64,000 bases of DNA, taken from assembly GCA_050248735.1 (NCBI GenBank), contig JBFWRU010000007.1, positions 124,001 to 188,000 on the forward strand, in the 5' to 3' direction. Position numbers and translations under genes: made by a program. Below, piece by piece: positions 16,969 to 26,026 of this stretch; position 1 is the stretch's first letter; every line of letters begins with the position of its first letter. Below the pieces are notes generated by a model. That model worked only from the letters and a program-made list of their open reading frames with translations. It did no database searches and was not told the origin of the DNA. The stretch comes from JACKFE01 sp050248735. GTDB taxonomy: Bacteria; Nitrospirota; Nitrospiria; Nitrospirales; UBA8639.

Positions 16969-17963
16969 CCCGGACGACCATACAGCTCGTGATACTGGGA
17001 GTGTTTGCAGCGGGTGGTGTAATTGGAGGATGGCAATGGTGGCAGAATCAACCCTCTCCTATTCCACAAGGCATCGTGTTCGGCAACGGTCGTATTGAGG
17101 CTGATCAGGTCGACATTGCTTCCAAGTTTGCCGGGCGCGTGCATGAAATTTTGGTCTACGAAGGTGATTTAGTCCAGCCGGGTGAAGTCCTGGCCAAAAT
17201 GGATACGTTGGAGCAGGAGGCCGAACTGGCTAAAGCCAAAGCCGAACTCGCCAAAGCGCAGGCTGCCGTGAAGGAGGCTGAGGCCGTGATCGTCCAACGA
17301 AAAAGTGAACTCAAGCTGGCCCAGCAGGAATTGGCGCGTGCCGTGCCCCTTGTCCGCAAGGGATCGTTGTCGAAGCGGATTCTTGATCAACGGCAAAGCC
17401 AGAGGGATACCGCTGTGGCCGCATTGAATGCGGCGACGGCCAACCTTCGAACGCAAAGCCGTGGGATTGATGCTGCGCGCGCTGAGGTGAAGCGAATTCA
17501 GACCCAGATTGATGATGCGTTTTTGAAGACTCCAGTGGTGGGACGCGTCCTGTACCGCCTATCCCGGGAGGGAGAAGTCTTGGCCGCAGGTGGAAAAGTC
17601 CTGACGATTGTGGATTTGAGTGAGGTCTATATGGAAATTTTTCTGCCCTCCCGTGAGGCAGCACGCCTGACCATTGGGGCGGAGGCACGAATTGTGATTG
17701 ATGCGGTGGCCTCTCAATTCGCGGTTCCGGCCACGGTCAGTTTTGTGGCCCCGGAAGCGCAATTCACTCCCAAGCAGGTGGAGATTCTGAGTGAGCGTGA
17801 AAAACTGATGTTTCGGGTGAAAGTCAAGATCCCGCGTGAGTTGGTCATGAAGCATATTGAAAAGGTGAAAACCGGGGTGAGAGGTGTTGCCTATGTGCGC
17901 CTTGATGACTCCATTCCATGGCCTGAGGCGCTTGAACAGCGTTATCCGGGTGACCCACCGTAA
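16965..17963 (+). CDS. HlyD-family membrane-fusion protein (YhiI-like)
   Basis: The 332-residue product has one N-terminal membrane anchor (about 5-22), a lipoyl-like half (IASKFAGRVHEILVYEGDLV), a long coiled coil rich in Ala, Lys and Glu (about 80-170), then the second lipoyl half (DDAFLKTPVVGRVLYRLSRE) and a beta-barrel domain. It bridges the inner-membrane ABC complex and the outer-membrane factor across the periplasm. The order OMF-HlyD-RbbA-like-YhhJ-like copies the E. coli yhiI-rbbA-yhhJ block with an outer-membrane factor added. Confidence 0.92.
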   Translation: MTRTTIQLVILGVFAAGGVIGGWQWWQNQPSPIPQGIVFGNGRIEADQVDIASKFAGRVHEILVYEGDLVQPGEVLAKMDTLEQEAELAKAKAELAKAQAAVKEAEAVIVQRKSELKLAQQELARAVPLVRKGSLSKRILDQRQSQRDTAVAALNAATANLRTQSRGIDAARAEVKRIQTQIDDAFLKTPVVGRVLYRLSREGEVLAAGGKVLTIVDLSEVYMEIFLPSREAARLTIGAEARIVIDAVASQFAVPATVSFVAPEAQFTPKQVEILSEREKLMFRVKVKIPRELVMKHIEKVKTGVRGVAYVRLDDSIPWPEALEQRYPGDPP

Positions 17964-17972
17964 GACACTTCC

Positions 17973-20735
17973 ATGTTAACAATGATTGGAACGGTGGCCA
18001 GTGTTGTAGGAGTCTCTCATCTCTACAAGAAGACTTGTGCGCTGGATGACATATACGTGGATGTTCCGTCCGGCCGTATGGTTGGACTTCTCGGCCCCGA
18101 CGGAGTCGGCAAATCCACTCTGTTAGGCCTTATTGCCGGGGCCCGCCAGATCCAAGCAGGAACGATCCAGGTGCTCGGGGGGGACATGGCCGACGCACGG
18201 CATCGCAACGTCACCTGTCCGCGTATTGCCTACATGCCGCAAGGGCTCGGGAAAAATCTCTATGCGGAGCTGAGCGTCTTTGAAAATTTGGACTTTTTCG
18301 GTCGCCTGTTCGGACAATCAGCGGGCGAACGGCACGCCCGTATCGGTACCCTTTTAAGGGCGACAGGGCTTGACCCGTTTCCCGATCGGCCGGCCGGAAA
18401 GCTCTCAGGGGGAATGAAGCAAAAGCTGGGTCTCTGTTGCGCGCTCATCCACGACCCGGACCTTCTTATTCTGGATGAGCCGACCACCGGCGTCGATCCC
18501 CTCTCTCGCCGGCAGTTCTGGACCCTTATTGACAGCATTCGAGCGGGGCGCGCTGGTATGAGTGTGCTTGTGTCAACGGCCTATATGGACGAGGCTGAGC
18601 GGTTTGACTGGCTCATCGCCATGGATGCCGGAAACATTCTGGCGACCGGCTCGCCCGAAGAACTCAAAACCATAACTGACTCGGGGAGTCTGGAGGACGC
18701 CTTCGTTGCGCTCTTACCCAAAGGCAAGCGGGGTGGTCGGCACACATTGACGATTCCGCCCCGCAAGCACGCCGGTGGTGAGCCGGCCATCGTCGCGAAG
18801 GGCCTCACTCGCCGCTTTGGCAAGTTCACGGCCGTCGACAATGTCAGCTTCTCGATTGAGCGTGGAGAGATTTTTGGCTTTCTGGGGTCAAACGGGTGTG
18901 GGAAAACCACGACGATGAAAATGCTCACGGGGCTTTTACCGGCCTCAGAGGGGGAAGCACACCTGTTCGGACAGCCTGTTGATGCCGGTAACCTTGAAAC
19001 ACGAAAACGTGTTGGTTATATGTCGCAATCGTTCTCGCTCTATGGTGAGTTAAGCGTCAAACAAAATCTTGTGTTGCATGCCCGTCTCTTTCACCTTTCC
19101 CAAGAGGTGAGGGCTTCCCGGATCCACGAGCTCATTGACCGTTTCAGCCTCGCCCAGCATATCGACCAACTGGCCGACCAGTTGCCGCTTGGAGTACGCC
19201 AGCGACTCTCCCTTGCCGTTGCCCTCATTCACCAGCCGGAGATGCTGATCCTTGACGAACCCACTTCCGGTGTCGACCCTGTCGCGCGGGATGAGTTTTG
19301 GCAGCTCCTTATCGACATTTCACGTAACCAGGATGTCACCATCTTCATCTCGACCCATTTCATGAATGAGGCCATGCGTTGCGATCGTATTTCGCTGATG
19401 CATGCGGGTAGAGTGCTTGCGTGTGATACTCCGTCTGCCCTACAAAGGGCTCGGGGCGCATCCAATCTGGAGGAGGCCTTCATCAGTTATATTGAAGAGG
19501 CGGTAGGCCCATCCGAGGAGAAACCGGCAGAACTGACGGCAATCGAATCGTTGGAAGCACCTCCTTCCCCAACGCGTATGGCTGATGTTCATGCCGAACC
19601 GTCCCTGCTCAATCTGAGCCGTCTCGTGGCCTACAGCTATCGAGAAATATTAGAGGTGTTCAGAGATCCGATTCGACTGGCTTTTGCGTTTGTCGGGTCG
19701 GTGATCCTCATGCTGATCTTTGGCTTCGGGATCACGACCGATGTCGAACATCTCCGCTATGCGGTGTTGGACCTTGACCGGACACCGGCAAGCCGAACCT
19801 ATCTGCAGAGTTTTGCCGGCTCCCCACGGTACTTCGTTGAGCAGTCACCGCTCCACTCTGAACCGGAAATACAGGAACGGTTGAAATCGAACGATATCTC
19901 CCTCTCGATTGAGATTCCTCCACATTTCGGTCGGGACTTGACGCGTGGGAGCAGACCTGAAATCTCAGTTTGGGTCGATGGAGCCATGCCCTTTCGAGGA
20001 GAGACGATTCAAGGCTATGTGGAAGGGGTTCATTCGAGGTATCTCAAGGATCTCACCCGCCGAAACCCCGGGAATGCGTCCTCAATGCTTCAGGCAAACA
20101 TTGTGACCCGTTACCGGTACAATCCCACATTCGAAAGCGTGTATGCGATGGTTCCCAGCGTACCAGCCATATTGCTCTTTATGATTCCTGCCATCCTCAT
20201 GGCCGTAAGTGTCGTGCGGGAGAAGGAACTTGGCTCGATCACAAATTTTTATGTCACGCCAACTACCCGCCTGGAGTTTCTGGTTGGCAAGCAATTTCCC
20301 TATGTGGCGATTGCGATGCTCAACTTCGGGCTTTTAACCTTTCTGGCGACCGTGGTCTTCCAGGTGCCACTGAAGGGAAACGCGTTGACGCTGACCTTCG
20401 GCGCCTTGCTGTATGTCACGGCGGCGACCGGACTTGGACTGCTGATGTCGGCGTTTACGTCGAGTCAGGTGGCTGCCGTTTTCGCGACGATGATTGTGGC
20501 CACATTGCCAACCATTCAATTCTCCGGCATGTTCCAGCCGGTATCGACGTTGGATGGTAGCGCCAAGGTTATCGGACTTCTTTGGCCTGCCACCTATTAT
20601 ATGCATCTCAGTGTCGGGGCGTTTACGAAGGGATTGGCGATTCGTGATTTGTGGGCGGATCTTGCGGCTCTGGCCACGTTCATCCCTGTCTTTACCCTCC
20701 TGAGTGCCATGGCCTTGAAGAAACAGGATCTCTGA
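17973..20735 (+). CDS. RbbA-like fused ABC protein (two ATPase domains plus ABC-2 permease)
   Basis: The 920 residues contain two complete ABC ATPase domains and a C-terminal permease. ATPase 1 has LLGPDGVGKSTLL (Walker A), LSGGMKQKLGLC and LLILDEPTTGVDP. ATPase 2 has LGSNGCGKTTTMK and LILDEPTSGVDP, with a degenerate signature (LPLGVRQRLSLA). The permease half (about 550-920) has one N-terminal TM, a large periplasmic domain and five TM segments, including SVVREKELGSITNFYVTP, the hallmark of ABC-2/YhhJ-type permeases. Length and architecture match RbbA/YhiH (about 910 aa). ATPase 1 has Asp in Walker A (GPDGVGKS), as in RbbA-like proteins. The exported substrate is unknown. Confidence 0.9.
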   Translation: MLTMIGTVASVVGVSHLYKKTCALDDIYVDVPSGRMVGLLGPDGVGKSTLLGLIAGARQIQAGTIQVLGGDMADARHRNVTCPRIAYMPQGLGKNLYAELSVFENLDFFGRLFGQSAGERHARIGTLLRATGLDPFPDRPAGKLSGGMKQKLGLCCALIHDPDLLILDEPTTGVDPLSRRQFWTLIDSIRAGRAGMSVLVSTAYMDEAERFDWLIAMDAGNILATGSPEELKTITDSGSLEDAFVALLPKGKRGGRHTLTIPPRKHAGGEPAIVAKGLTRRFGKFTAVDNVSFSIERGEIFGFLGSNGCGKTTTMKMLTGLLPASEGEAHLFGQPVDAGNLETRKRVGYMSQSFSLYGELSVKQNLVLHARLFHLSQEVRASRIHELIDRFSLAQHIDQLADQLPLGVRQRLSLAVALIHQPEMLILDEPTSGVDPVARDEFWQLLIDISRNQDVTIFISTHFMNEAMRCDRISLMHAGRVLACDTPSALQRARGASNLEEAFISYIEEAVGPSEEKPAELTAIESLEAPPSPTRMADVHAEPSLLNLSRLVAYSYREILEVFRDPIRLAFAFVGSVILMLIFGFGITTDVEHLRYAVLDLDRTPASRTYLQSFAGSPRYFVEQSPLHSEPEIQERLKSNDISLSIEIPPHFGRDLTRGSRPEISVWVDGAMPFRGETIQGYVEGVHSRYLKDLTRRNPGNASSMLQANIVTRYRYNPTFESVYAMVPSVPAILLFMIPAILMAVSVVREKELGSITNFYVTPTTRLEFLVGKQFPYVAIAMLNFGLLTFLATVVFQVPLKGNALTLTFGALLYVTAATGLGLLMSAFTSSQVAAVFATMIVATLPTIQFSGMFQPVSTLDGSAKVIGLLWPATYYMHLSVGAFTKGLAIRDLWADLAALATFIPVFTLLSAMALKKQDL

Positions 20736-20737
20736 GC

Positions 20738-21862
20738 ATGAAACGGCTTCTGAACATCTTCTGGCTTGGGACAAAGGAATTGCGCAGTTTACAACGCGAC
20801 AGCGTGGTTATCGTCCTTCTGTTCTTTGCCTTTACGTTTAGCGTCTATTCACGGGCGACCGGCACATCAGCCGAAGTACATCACGCGTCGGTGGCGTTGG
20901 TTGACGAAGACCGTTCAACTCTTTCCCGACAGATTGCCAATGCCTTTTATCTCCCGTATTTCCAGGAGCCTCAGATGATTTCAGCCGACGAGGTCGATTC
21001 GGGTATGGATCAGGGGCGATTCATGTTCGTGCTGAACATTCCTCCGCGATTCGAGGCCGATGTGATTGCCGGTCGTCACCCTGAGATTCAGGTGAATATC
21101 GATGCCACCGCAGTAATGCAGGCCAGTATCGGAGCGAATTACATTAACAACCTTATCTCAGATGAAATTATGCGTTTTGGACAAGGCATGAGTGAGGAAT
21201 CAACCGGAGCCGTTGAACTGGTCACCCGGACGGCATTTAATTCCAACCGAAATCACTCGTGGTATAACAGCCTCGTCGGCCTCATCGACCAGATCACGAT
21301 GTTAACCATTGTGCTCACCGGTGCGGCACTGATCCGTGAGCGGGAACACGGTACTCTTGAGCATTTACTCGTGATGCCGTTGACATCCTTCGACATCGCC
21401 ATGGCCAAGGTCTGGGCAACCGGTCTTGTCATCCTGGTCGCCGCCGCACTTTCCCTGCAATTGGTGATTGAGGGACTTCTCTCAGTGCCCATTGCCGGTT
21501 CAAAATGGCTCTTTCTTGGTGGCATGGGTGCCTATCTTTTTTTTGCCACCGCGCTGGGAATTTTTCTGGGAACGATTGCACGATCCATGGCTCAGTTCGC
21601 ACTGCTCATTGTTCTCATCATCTTGCCCTTGCAGATGCTCTCCGGTGGGAACACTCCTGTGGAAAGCCAGCCCGATTGGCTGCAGACCATCACGTTTTTC
21701 CTTCCGTCCCGCCACTTTGTCAGCTTCGCGCAGGCGATTATGTATCGCGGGGCAGGTTTTGATATCGTGTGGCCTGAATTTGTCGCCGTCACGGTATTAG
21801 GCCTGGCTTTCTTTCTGTTCAGCCTCGGACTGTTTCGCCGGTCAATTGCGAGGAGTACGTAG
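20738..21862 (+). CDS. ABC-2 type permease (YhhJ-like)
   Basis: The ATG at 20738 lies 2 nt after the stop of the RbbA-like gene; the frame is open further upstream, but that would overlap it. The 374-residue product has an N-terminal TM (about 20-36), a long extracytoplasmic domain (about 40-170) and five or six TM helices. IREREHGTLEHLLVMPLT is the typical ABC-2 permease signature, and MLSGGNTPVESQPDWLQ sits in the last loop. It pairs with the permease half of the upstream protein to form the pore. It is the last gene of the export operon. Confidence 0.9.
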   Translation: MKRLLNIFWLGTKELRSLQRDSVVIVLLFFAFTFSVYSRATGTSAEVHHASVALVDEDRSTLSRQIANAFYLPYFQEPQMISADEVDSGMDQGRFMFVLNIPPRFEADVIAGRHPEIQVNIDATAVMQASIGANYINNLISDEIMRFGQGMSEESTGAVELVTRTAFNSNRNHSWYNSLVGLIDQITMLTIVLTGAALIREREHGTLEHLLVMPLTSFDIAMAKVWATGLVILVAAALSLQLVIEGLLSVPIAGSKWLFLGGMGAYLFFATALGIFLGTIARSMAQFALLIVLIILPLQMLSGGNTPVESQPDWLQTITFFLPSRHFVSFAQAIMYRGAGFDIVWPEFVAVTVLGLAFFLFSLGLFRRSIARST

Positions 21863-21863
21863 G

Positions 21864-21890
21864 AATCCAAGCAATCCAAGCAATCCAAGG
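21864..21890. repeat. Short tandem repeat, three 9-bp units
   Basis: AATCCAAGC occurs at 21864-21872 and 21873-21881, then AATCCAAGG at 21882-21890, directly after the permease stop. A slippage-prone tract is the likely cause. The rest of the gap to 22185 shows no gene I can support; short frames there lack ribosome sites and family features. Confidence 0.7.
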
Positions 21891-22185
21891 AACAGATCTA
21901 TCATGAAGCCTCACCATAATAATGCCATCGCATTTTCCTATTTTTCTACATTCGTCCATTGGCTCCGGTTTTGAGGGATTGACGGATTTAGCCCTGGGAA
22001 ACTTCGAGGGACGTGAAGCCATGTTTAAGGCATATGGCTGTAGCAGAGACGCTCCGGCTTACGTCCCGCGAACCACTACACTCCTCGCATTGTGCCATTT
22101 CTTCTCCAGGCGGCGGTGCCGTTGGAATGCGGTGAGATTCTTTGGATGGGTTGAGTGGCGGGTGGGCTTTTCTTTCCGCTCTGCC

Positions 22186-22401
22186 TTACTTCCCAAAGGT
22201 AATTCTGGGGACGTGTACCCCTGAGACCTCTGTGACGGTCATTTGAAACAGCTGATAGAGCAGGCGAAAGGTCTCCTGGTTCCAACTCTGGGTTGAGTTG
22301 TCTTGGATAAAATAGTGCGCGCCGTTACAGTTTACCTCTCGCCCCGCAGCTTCGGGTGAGTTCTGCGTCTTGAGTATGTGAAGCGTGTGCGCAGGGTTCA
22401 A
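22186..22401 (-). CDS. Small hypothetical protein or 3' remnant (about 71 aa)
   Basis: The frame reads from a TTG at 22401 and overlaps nothing; it begins 10 nt after the beta-CASP gene stop on the same strand. The protein looks genuine: NGAHYFIQDNSTQSWNQETF and LLYQLFQMTVTEVSGV have a sensible hydrophobic pattern and end in a natural C-terminus (VPRITFGK). No ATG start exists, so it may be translated by coupling to the upstream gene or be the tail of a once longer protein. I do not recognise the family. Confidence 0.45.
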   Translation of the reverse strand: MNPAHTLHILKTQNSPEAAGREVNCNGAHYFIQDNSTQSWNQETFRLLYQLFQMTVTEVSGVHVPRITFGK

Positions 22402-22410
22402 GGACCACTT

Positions 22411-23799
22411 TCAAATCGTCAGTTTCTGTTGGAAATTTGCCTGCACCACATCGGCGCGATATTCACTTTTCAGCCGGTGGGCCAGCGCATCCATCGCCTC
22501 GGGTTCACCATGGACTAACACAACACGAGGCCGTTTCTCGAAGTGATGGTACCAATTCATCAAGCCTTGTTGATCTGCATGTGCAGATAAGCCGCCAATG
22601 GTGTGCACCTGGGCCTTGACCTGTATGGTCTCGCCCCACAACCGAATATGCTTGGCGCCATCCACCAGAGCGCGGCCCAGGGTGCCTCTGGCCTGGAAAC
22701 CGACGATCATTACGTGAGCGTGCTCGCGCCAGATATTATGCTTGAAATGATGTTTGATGCGGCCACCAGTACACATACCACTGCCGGCAATGATAATGGC
22801 GCCCGATTCGCGTCGGTTGATTTTCATCGAATCTTGGCTTCCTTGAGACAGATGCAGATTTGGCAAGCCGAATGGATCTCCGCCCTGTTCAAAGATGTTT
22901 TTGGCCTCGATATCGTAGATCTTCGCATGCTTGGCATAGACTTCGGTGGCTTCGATGCCCATGGGGCTATCCAGAAACACCTCCCAATCCCCGATACCCC
23001 ATTCATCAAAGTAGCGCTTGAAGGTGTACAAGAGTTCTTGGGTACGTCCGACAGTAAAAGCGGGGATCATAATATTGCCTTTGCCGCTACGGGCATTGGA
23101 AATGATTTCACCCATCTCCTGCCAGGTTTTGTCCCAGTCCCGGTGCTGACGGTCGCCATAGGTGCTCTCCATGATGACCAGGTCTGCGTGCGTCACGACT
23201 TCCGGGTCACGTAGGATGGGCGCCCCCCGATGGCCCAGATCACCGCTGAACACAACTTTTCGCGAGTGATGACCTTCCTGCAGTTCGAACTCTGCGATGG
23301 CGGAACCCAGGATATGGCCTGCGTCTCGCAACGTCAGTTTGACGCCAGGCAAAATTTCCTCAGTCTTTCCATATTCGAGAGACCGAAAGTGTTTGTGAGC
23401 CTCACGTGCTTCCTCACGCGTATACAAGGGCTCCACTAACTTCAGGCCTTTCCGCTCGCGCTTTTTGTTTTCCCATTGCACCTCTTTTTCATTCAGATAG
23501 CCGGCGTCTTCCAGCATGATGGCACATAAATCTCCCGTGGCTCTATGCGTATAGACTTGCCCTTTATAGCCCCGTTTGATCAACAACGGCAGACGCCCCG
23601 AGTGGTCAAGATGGGCGTGAGTGAGCACCACGGCATCAATGCCTTCTGGATCAAAGAGGAACGGAGCGTGGTTATGGCGCTCATTTTGGGGACTGCCCTG
23701 AATCAACCCACATTCAACCAGCATCCGGGATTTACCGACGTGCAGTAAATAACATGAACCGGTAACTTCTCGTGTCGCCCCCAAAAATTCAATCTGCAT
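22411..23799 (-). CDS. Beta-CASP metallo-beta-lactamase-fold RNase-like hydrolase
   Basis: The start is the ATG at 23799, with AGGAG 8 nt upstream. The 462-residue product has the MBL zinc motif THAHLDHSGRLP, then DAGHILGSA, SGDLGHRGAP and ESTYGDR. The beta-CASP domain shows PAFTVGRTQELL, and the C-terminal part has GSGMCTGGRIKHH and TIGGLSAHADQ. This is the YSH1/CPSF-like family of exo/endoribonuclease-type MBL proteins. In bacteria such proteins often sit in stress loci next to Usp or dehydrogenase genes. It appears to be the third gene of a minus-strand set after the two small genes at 24035-24306 and 23846-24022. Confidence 0.93.
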   Translation of the reverse strand: MQIEFLGATREVTGSCYLLHVGKSRMLVECGLIQGSPQNERHNHAPFLFDPEGIDAVVLTHAHLDHSGRLPLLIKRGYKGQVYTHRATGDLCAIMLEDAGYLNEKEVQWENKKRERKGLKLVEPLYTREEAREAHKHFRSLEYGKTEEILPGVKLTLRDAGHILGSAIAEFELQEGHHSRKVVFSGDLGHRGAPILRDPEVVTHADLVIMESTYGDRQHRDWDKTWQEMGEIISNARSGKGNIMIPAFTVGRTQELLYTFKRYFDEWGIGDWEVFLDSPMGIEATEVYAKHAKIYDIEAKNIFEQGGDPFGLPNLHLSQGSQDSMKINRRESGAIIIAGSGMCTGGRIKHHFKHNIWREHAHVMIVGFQARGTLGRALVDGAKHIRLWGETIQVKAQVHTIGGLSAHADQQGLMNWYHHFEKRPRVVLVHGEPEAMDALAHRLKSEYRADVVQANFQQKLTI

Positions 23800-23845
23800 C
23801 AAGTTGGCTCCTATCCCTGTCTATACCCTTTACGTCCAGCTCTCC

Positions 23846-24022
23846 TCATTCTCTATACCTTTCCAGGCACTGAAACGTTCCCGCATCCCATTCGATGACG
23901 TCATCACGCACCTGATCGTCCGCCTCCCGGTATGGCAAGGCCGCACGATTTTTCTGGAGCATACTCCACACCCGCCCATAGGACTTCCGGCTCAAATGCC
24001 GCTGGATTTCCTGTGCCGACAT
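23846..24022 (-). CDS. Small hypothetical protein, 58 aa
   Basis: The ATG at 24022 is preceded by AGGGGAAACGCAGG. The 58-residue frame begins MSAQEIQRHLSRKSYGRVW and continues into an Asp-rich stretch (ADDQVRDDVIEWDAG). It is charged and soluble, without signal peptide or TM. It lies 46 bp before the beta-CASP gene and 12 bp after the end of the frameshifted small gene at 24035-24306, all on the minus strand, so an operon is likely. No family is recognised; the coding look and position argue that it is real. Confidence 0.5.
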   Translation of the reverse strand: MSAQEIQRHLSRKSYGRVWSMLQKNRAALPYREADDQVRDDVIEWDAGTFQCLERYRE

Positions 24023-24034
24023 CCTGCGTTTCCC

Positions 24035-24306
24035 CTACATGACATAAAACCGAGCGTTGACCCAGAGGAGCGGGGTCGTCTTCGAGACTTCAAAGATGAT
24101 GTCCCCCGAAGGCAGAGGTGGTGCGGATAGCCTTTGCACGTGCGGACTTCGAGACGAGTGCGCGGGATGAAATAGTGCTTAGCGTGATACCTCGGGTAGT
24201 GAAACTCTTCGCCTTGGAAGCGAGTAGGCCAAGGAAGAACACGGGCCTCCGCTTTCTGTGAGATTTCAGGAAAAACGCGTTTAGTTGGGAAGGGTTCCTC
24301 GGTCAT
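24035..24306 (-). pseudogene. Small hypothetical gene interrupted by a 1-nt deletion in a homopolymer
   Basis: From an ATG at 24306 (AGGAA 8 nt upstream) the first frame gives MTEEPFPTKRVFPEISQKAE and stays sensible up to KGYPHHLCLRG. After this the sense moves to another frame, reading DIIFEVSKTTPLLWVNARF to a TAG at 24035. The switch falls at the five-base C run 24103-24107 (G run on the coding strand). One extra base there would join both parts into a single 90-residue protein. This is either a real inactivation or an assembly/sequencing indel. No family is recognised. Confidence 0.55.
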
Positions 24307-24499
24307 CACATCATTCCTGGGAGCGGGAGAAGAGTCAGAACAGCCCTGTTGTATACCACAGGAAATCTGTGTGTGCCCTGTGCTGATAATCATTCAGATT
24401 TGTGTGCTGCCCGTGACAAGGGATTCGCGTTGACCATGTTCTCCGTGTCTCTAGCAGAGGTAGCTGAATGATTCATGACTGTGAATTTTGCTCATATAT

Positions 24500-25111
24500 T
24501 CAGCGTTGGGCAACTTTAGCCACCGGTTCTGGTTGAACCTTTTCCCAAGCTCCATAACCCCCGACCAGATCCATTACATTGTGAAGGCCGTGTTGCTCTA
24601 ATAGGCTAGCCGCGAGGGACGAGCGGTACCCTGTGGCACAGTGGACCACGACCTGTCGGTCCCGTGACACCTCGTCGATTCGGTCCACGAGGTGATCTAC
24701 GGGGATATTCACACTGTTGTCGATATGTTTGGTTTTCCACTCTGATTCGGAGCGAACGTCGAGCACAATGGGGGGGGCGACCGTTTGTAACTGTTCCATC
24801 AATGTGGTTGCCGTCATTCGATCCGTACGTCCGACAAGTTCCGGTCGCCTCTCCGCTGCCTCCATTCCATCTTTGAGGTACCCCGTGACCTGATCAAAGC
24901 CGATACGTCCTAGCCGCATCGCAGCCTCAGTTTCCCGTCCTGGTTCGGCAATAATTACCATACCTGTTTGTGGCGAAAGAATGCTGCCTGCCCACGTCGC
25001 AAACTTTCCTCCGAGTCCAATGTTCACACTTCCCTTCAGATGCCCTCCGGCAAAGTCTGCGGGATCGCGGACGTCCACTATTTGCGCTCCGGCCTCCTGT
25101 AATTGAAGCAC
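24500..25111 (-). CDS. C-terminal double-rhodanese part of a frameshifted MBL-rhodanese protein
   Basis: The frame opens at GTG 25111 and holds two rhodanese domains. The first (VDVRDPADFAGGHLKGSVNI) lacks an obvious active-site Cys (IAEPGRE where the loop should be). The second (VLDVRSESEWKTKHIDNSVN) ends with VVHCATGYRSS, an active-site loop with catalytic Cys. In homologues I know, these domains are continuous with the MBL domain encoded at 25078-25908. Here a 1-nt loss near 25126-25129 (or a 2-nt gain in the adjacent CT repeat) splits them. As a separate protein it could only be made by reinitiation or frameshifting. Confidence 0.75.
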   Translation of the reverse strand: MLQLQEAGAQIVDVRDPADFAGGHLKGSVNIGLGGKFATWAGSILSPQTGMVIIAEPGRETEAAMRLGRIGFDQVTGYLKDGMEAAERRPELVGRTDRMTATTLMEQLQTVAPPIVLDVRSESEWKTKHIDNSVNIPVDHLVDRIDEVSRDRQVVVHCATGYRSSLAASLLEQHGLHNVMDLVGGYGAWEKVQPEPVAKVAQR

Positions 25112-25908
25112 GTCGTCAAGAGAGAGGGGTGCAGTTCGCGTTCCAAGACCTGTTCAAGCGTTGGCCGTTCGCTCCGATTGAGCATCGCATCGAAACTGAA
25201 ATACTGCGGGGCTTCGGGTTGATCAGCGGTGACGAGGTTGATGAATTCTTCCTTCTCCATCGGCTGCAAGGCATAATTATACCGGCGTTGTGTCTCCAAG
25301 GTCGAAAACTTTTCGGTGCTCAGCTGTTTGCCACACATGGAGCCGGCTCCATGTGCCGGATACACCAGCGTTGCATCGGGGAGGGACAGAATTTTGTCGT
25401 GGAGAGAATCATACAGCATCCCGGCCAATTCATTGGCGGTGATGCCGACAGATGCCATCAAATCCGGTCGCCCGACATCTCCGATAAACAGGGTATCGCC
25501 TGTTAAGACGGCATGGGGGATAGTCGAACTGTTTTCCAGGTCAAAGACGACAAGAGAAATACCCTCAGGGGTATGGCCAGGAGTTTCGAGTACCTTGAGT
25601 CGGATACCGCCGAATTCCAGTAGATCCCCATCCTTGAAGGCCTGAAATGGAAAGTCAGCTTTGGCTTTGGCACCGAGGCAGATCTTCGCTCCCACGCGAT
25701 CATGGAGCTCAAGATGTCCTGCCACAAAATCAGCATGAAAGTGCGTAAGAAAGACGTAGCGAATTTCCACCTTTTGGTCTTCTGCATCTTTCAAATACTG
25801 ATCGACGTCCCGTTGCGGATCAACGACGACCGCGGTACGCGTTCTTTTATCACCGATGAGATATGAAGCATGAGCTAAACATCCTAAATAGTATTGTTTG
25901 AAAATCAT
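25078..25908 (-). CDS. MBL-fold persulfide-dioxygenase-like domain, N-terminal part of a frameshifted MBL-rhodanese protein
   Basis: The start is the ATG at 25908, with GGGAGG 5 nt upstream. The metallo-hydrolase domain carries THFHADFVAGHLEL (zinc ligands), LETPGHTPEG, LTGDTLFIGDVGRPD and VYPAHGAGS, the pattern of ETHE1/persulfide dioxygenase-like enzymes that oxidise glutathione persulfide or related sulfane sulfur. The real domain ends at RPTLEQVLERELHP; the last dozen residues (SLLTTCFNY...) are out of frame. Restoring one base gives HPLSLDDVLQLQEAG and joins the two rhodanese domains at 24500-25111, for a normal protein of about 470 aa. A consensus sigma54 promoter lies at 26011-26026. 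Confidence 0.85.
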   Translation of the reverse strand: MIFKQYYLGCLAHASYLIGDKRTRTAVVVDPQRDVDQYLKDAEDQKVEIRYVFLTHFHADFVAGHLELHDRVGAKICLGAKAKADFPFQAFKDGDLLEFGGIRLKVLETPGHTPEGISLVVFDLENSSTIPHAVLTGDTLFIGDVGRPDLMASVGITANELAGMLYDSLHDKILSLPDATLVYPAHGAGSMCGKQLSTEKFSTLETQRRYNYALQPMEKEEFINLVTADQPEAPQYFSFDAMLNRSERPTLEQVLERELHPSLLTTCFNYRRPERK

Positions 25909-26010
25909 GGGGGCCTCCCAATTGAATAGTTTTTGTCTGGCAGTGTACGTATGGGAAAAAGTTGTGGATGAACCAATGAGCAATAAAAAACAACGAATTT
26001 AAAATTAGAA

Positions 26011-26026
26011 GGCAACATAGGTGCCA
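26011..26026 (-). promoter_or_regulatory. Sigma54 (-24/-12) promoter for the MBL-rhodanese gene
   Basis: Read on the minus strand, TGGCACCTATGTTGCC matches TGGCAC-N5-TTGC, with exactly 10 nt between GG and GC. The GC of the -12 box lies about 104 bp upstream of the ATG at 25908. This is the best consensus match found in the window. Confidence 0.75.
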
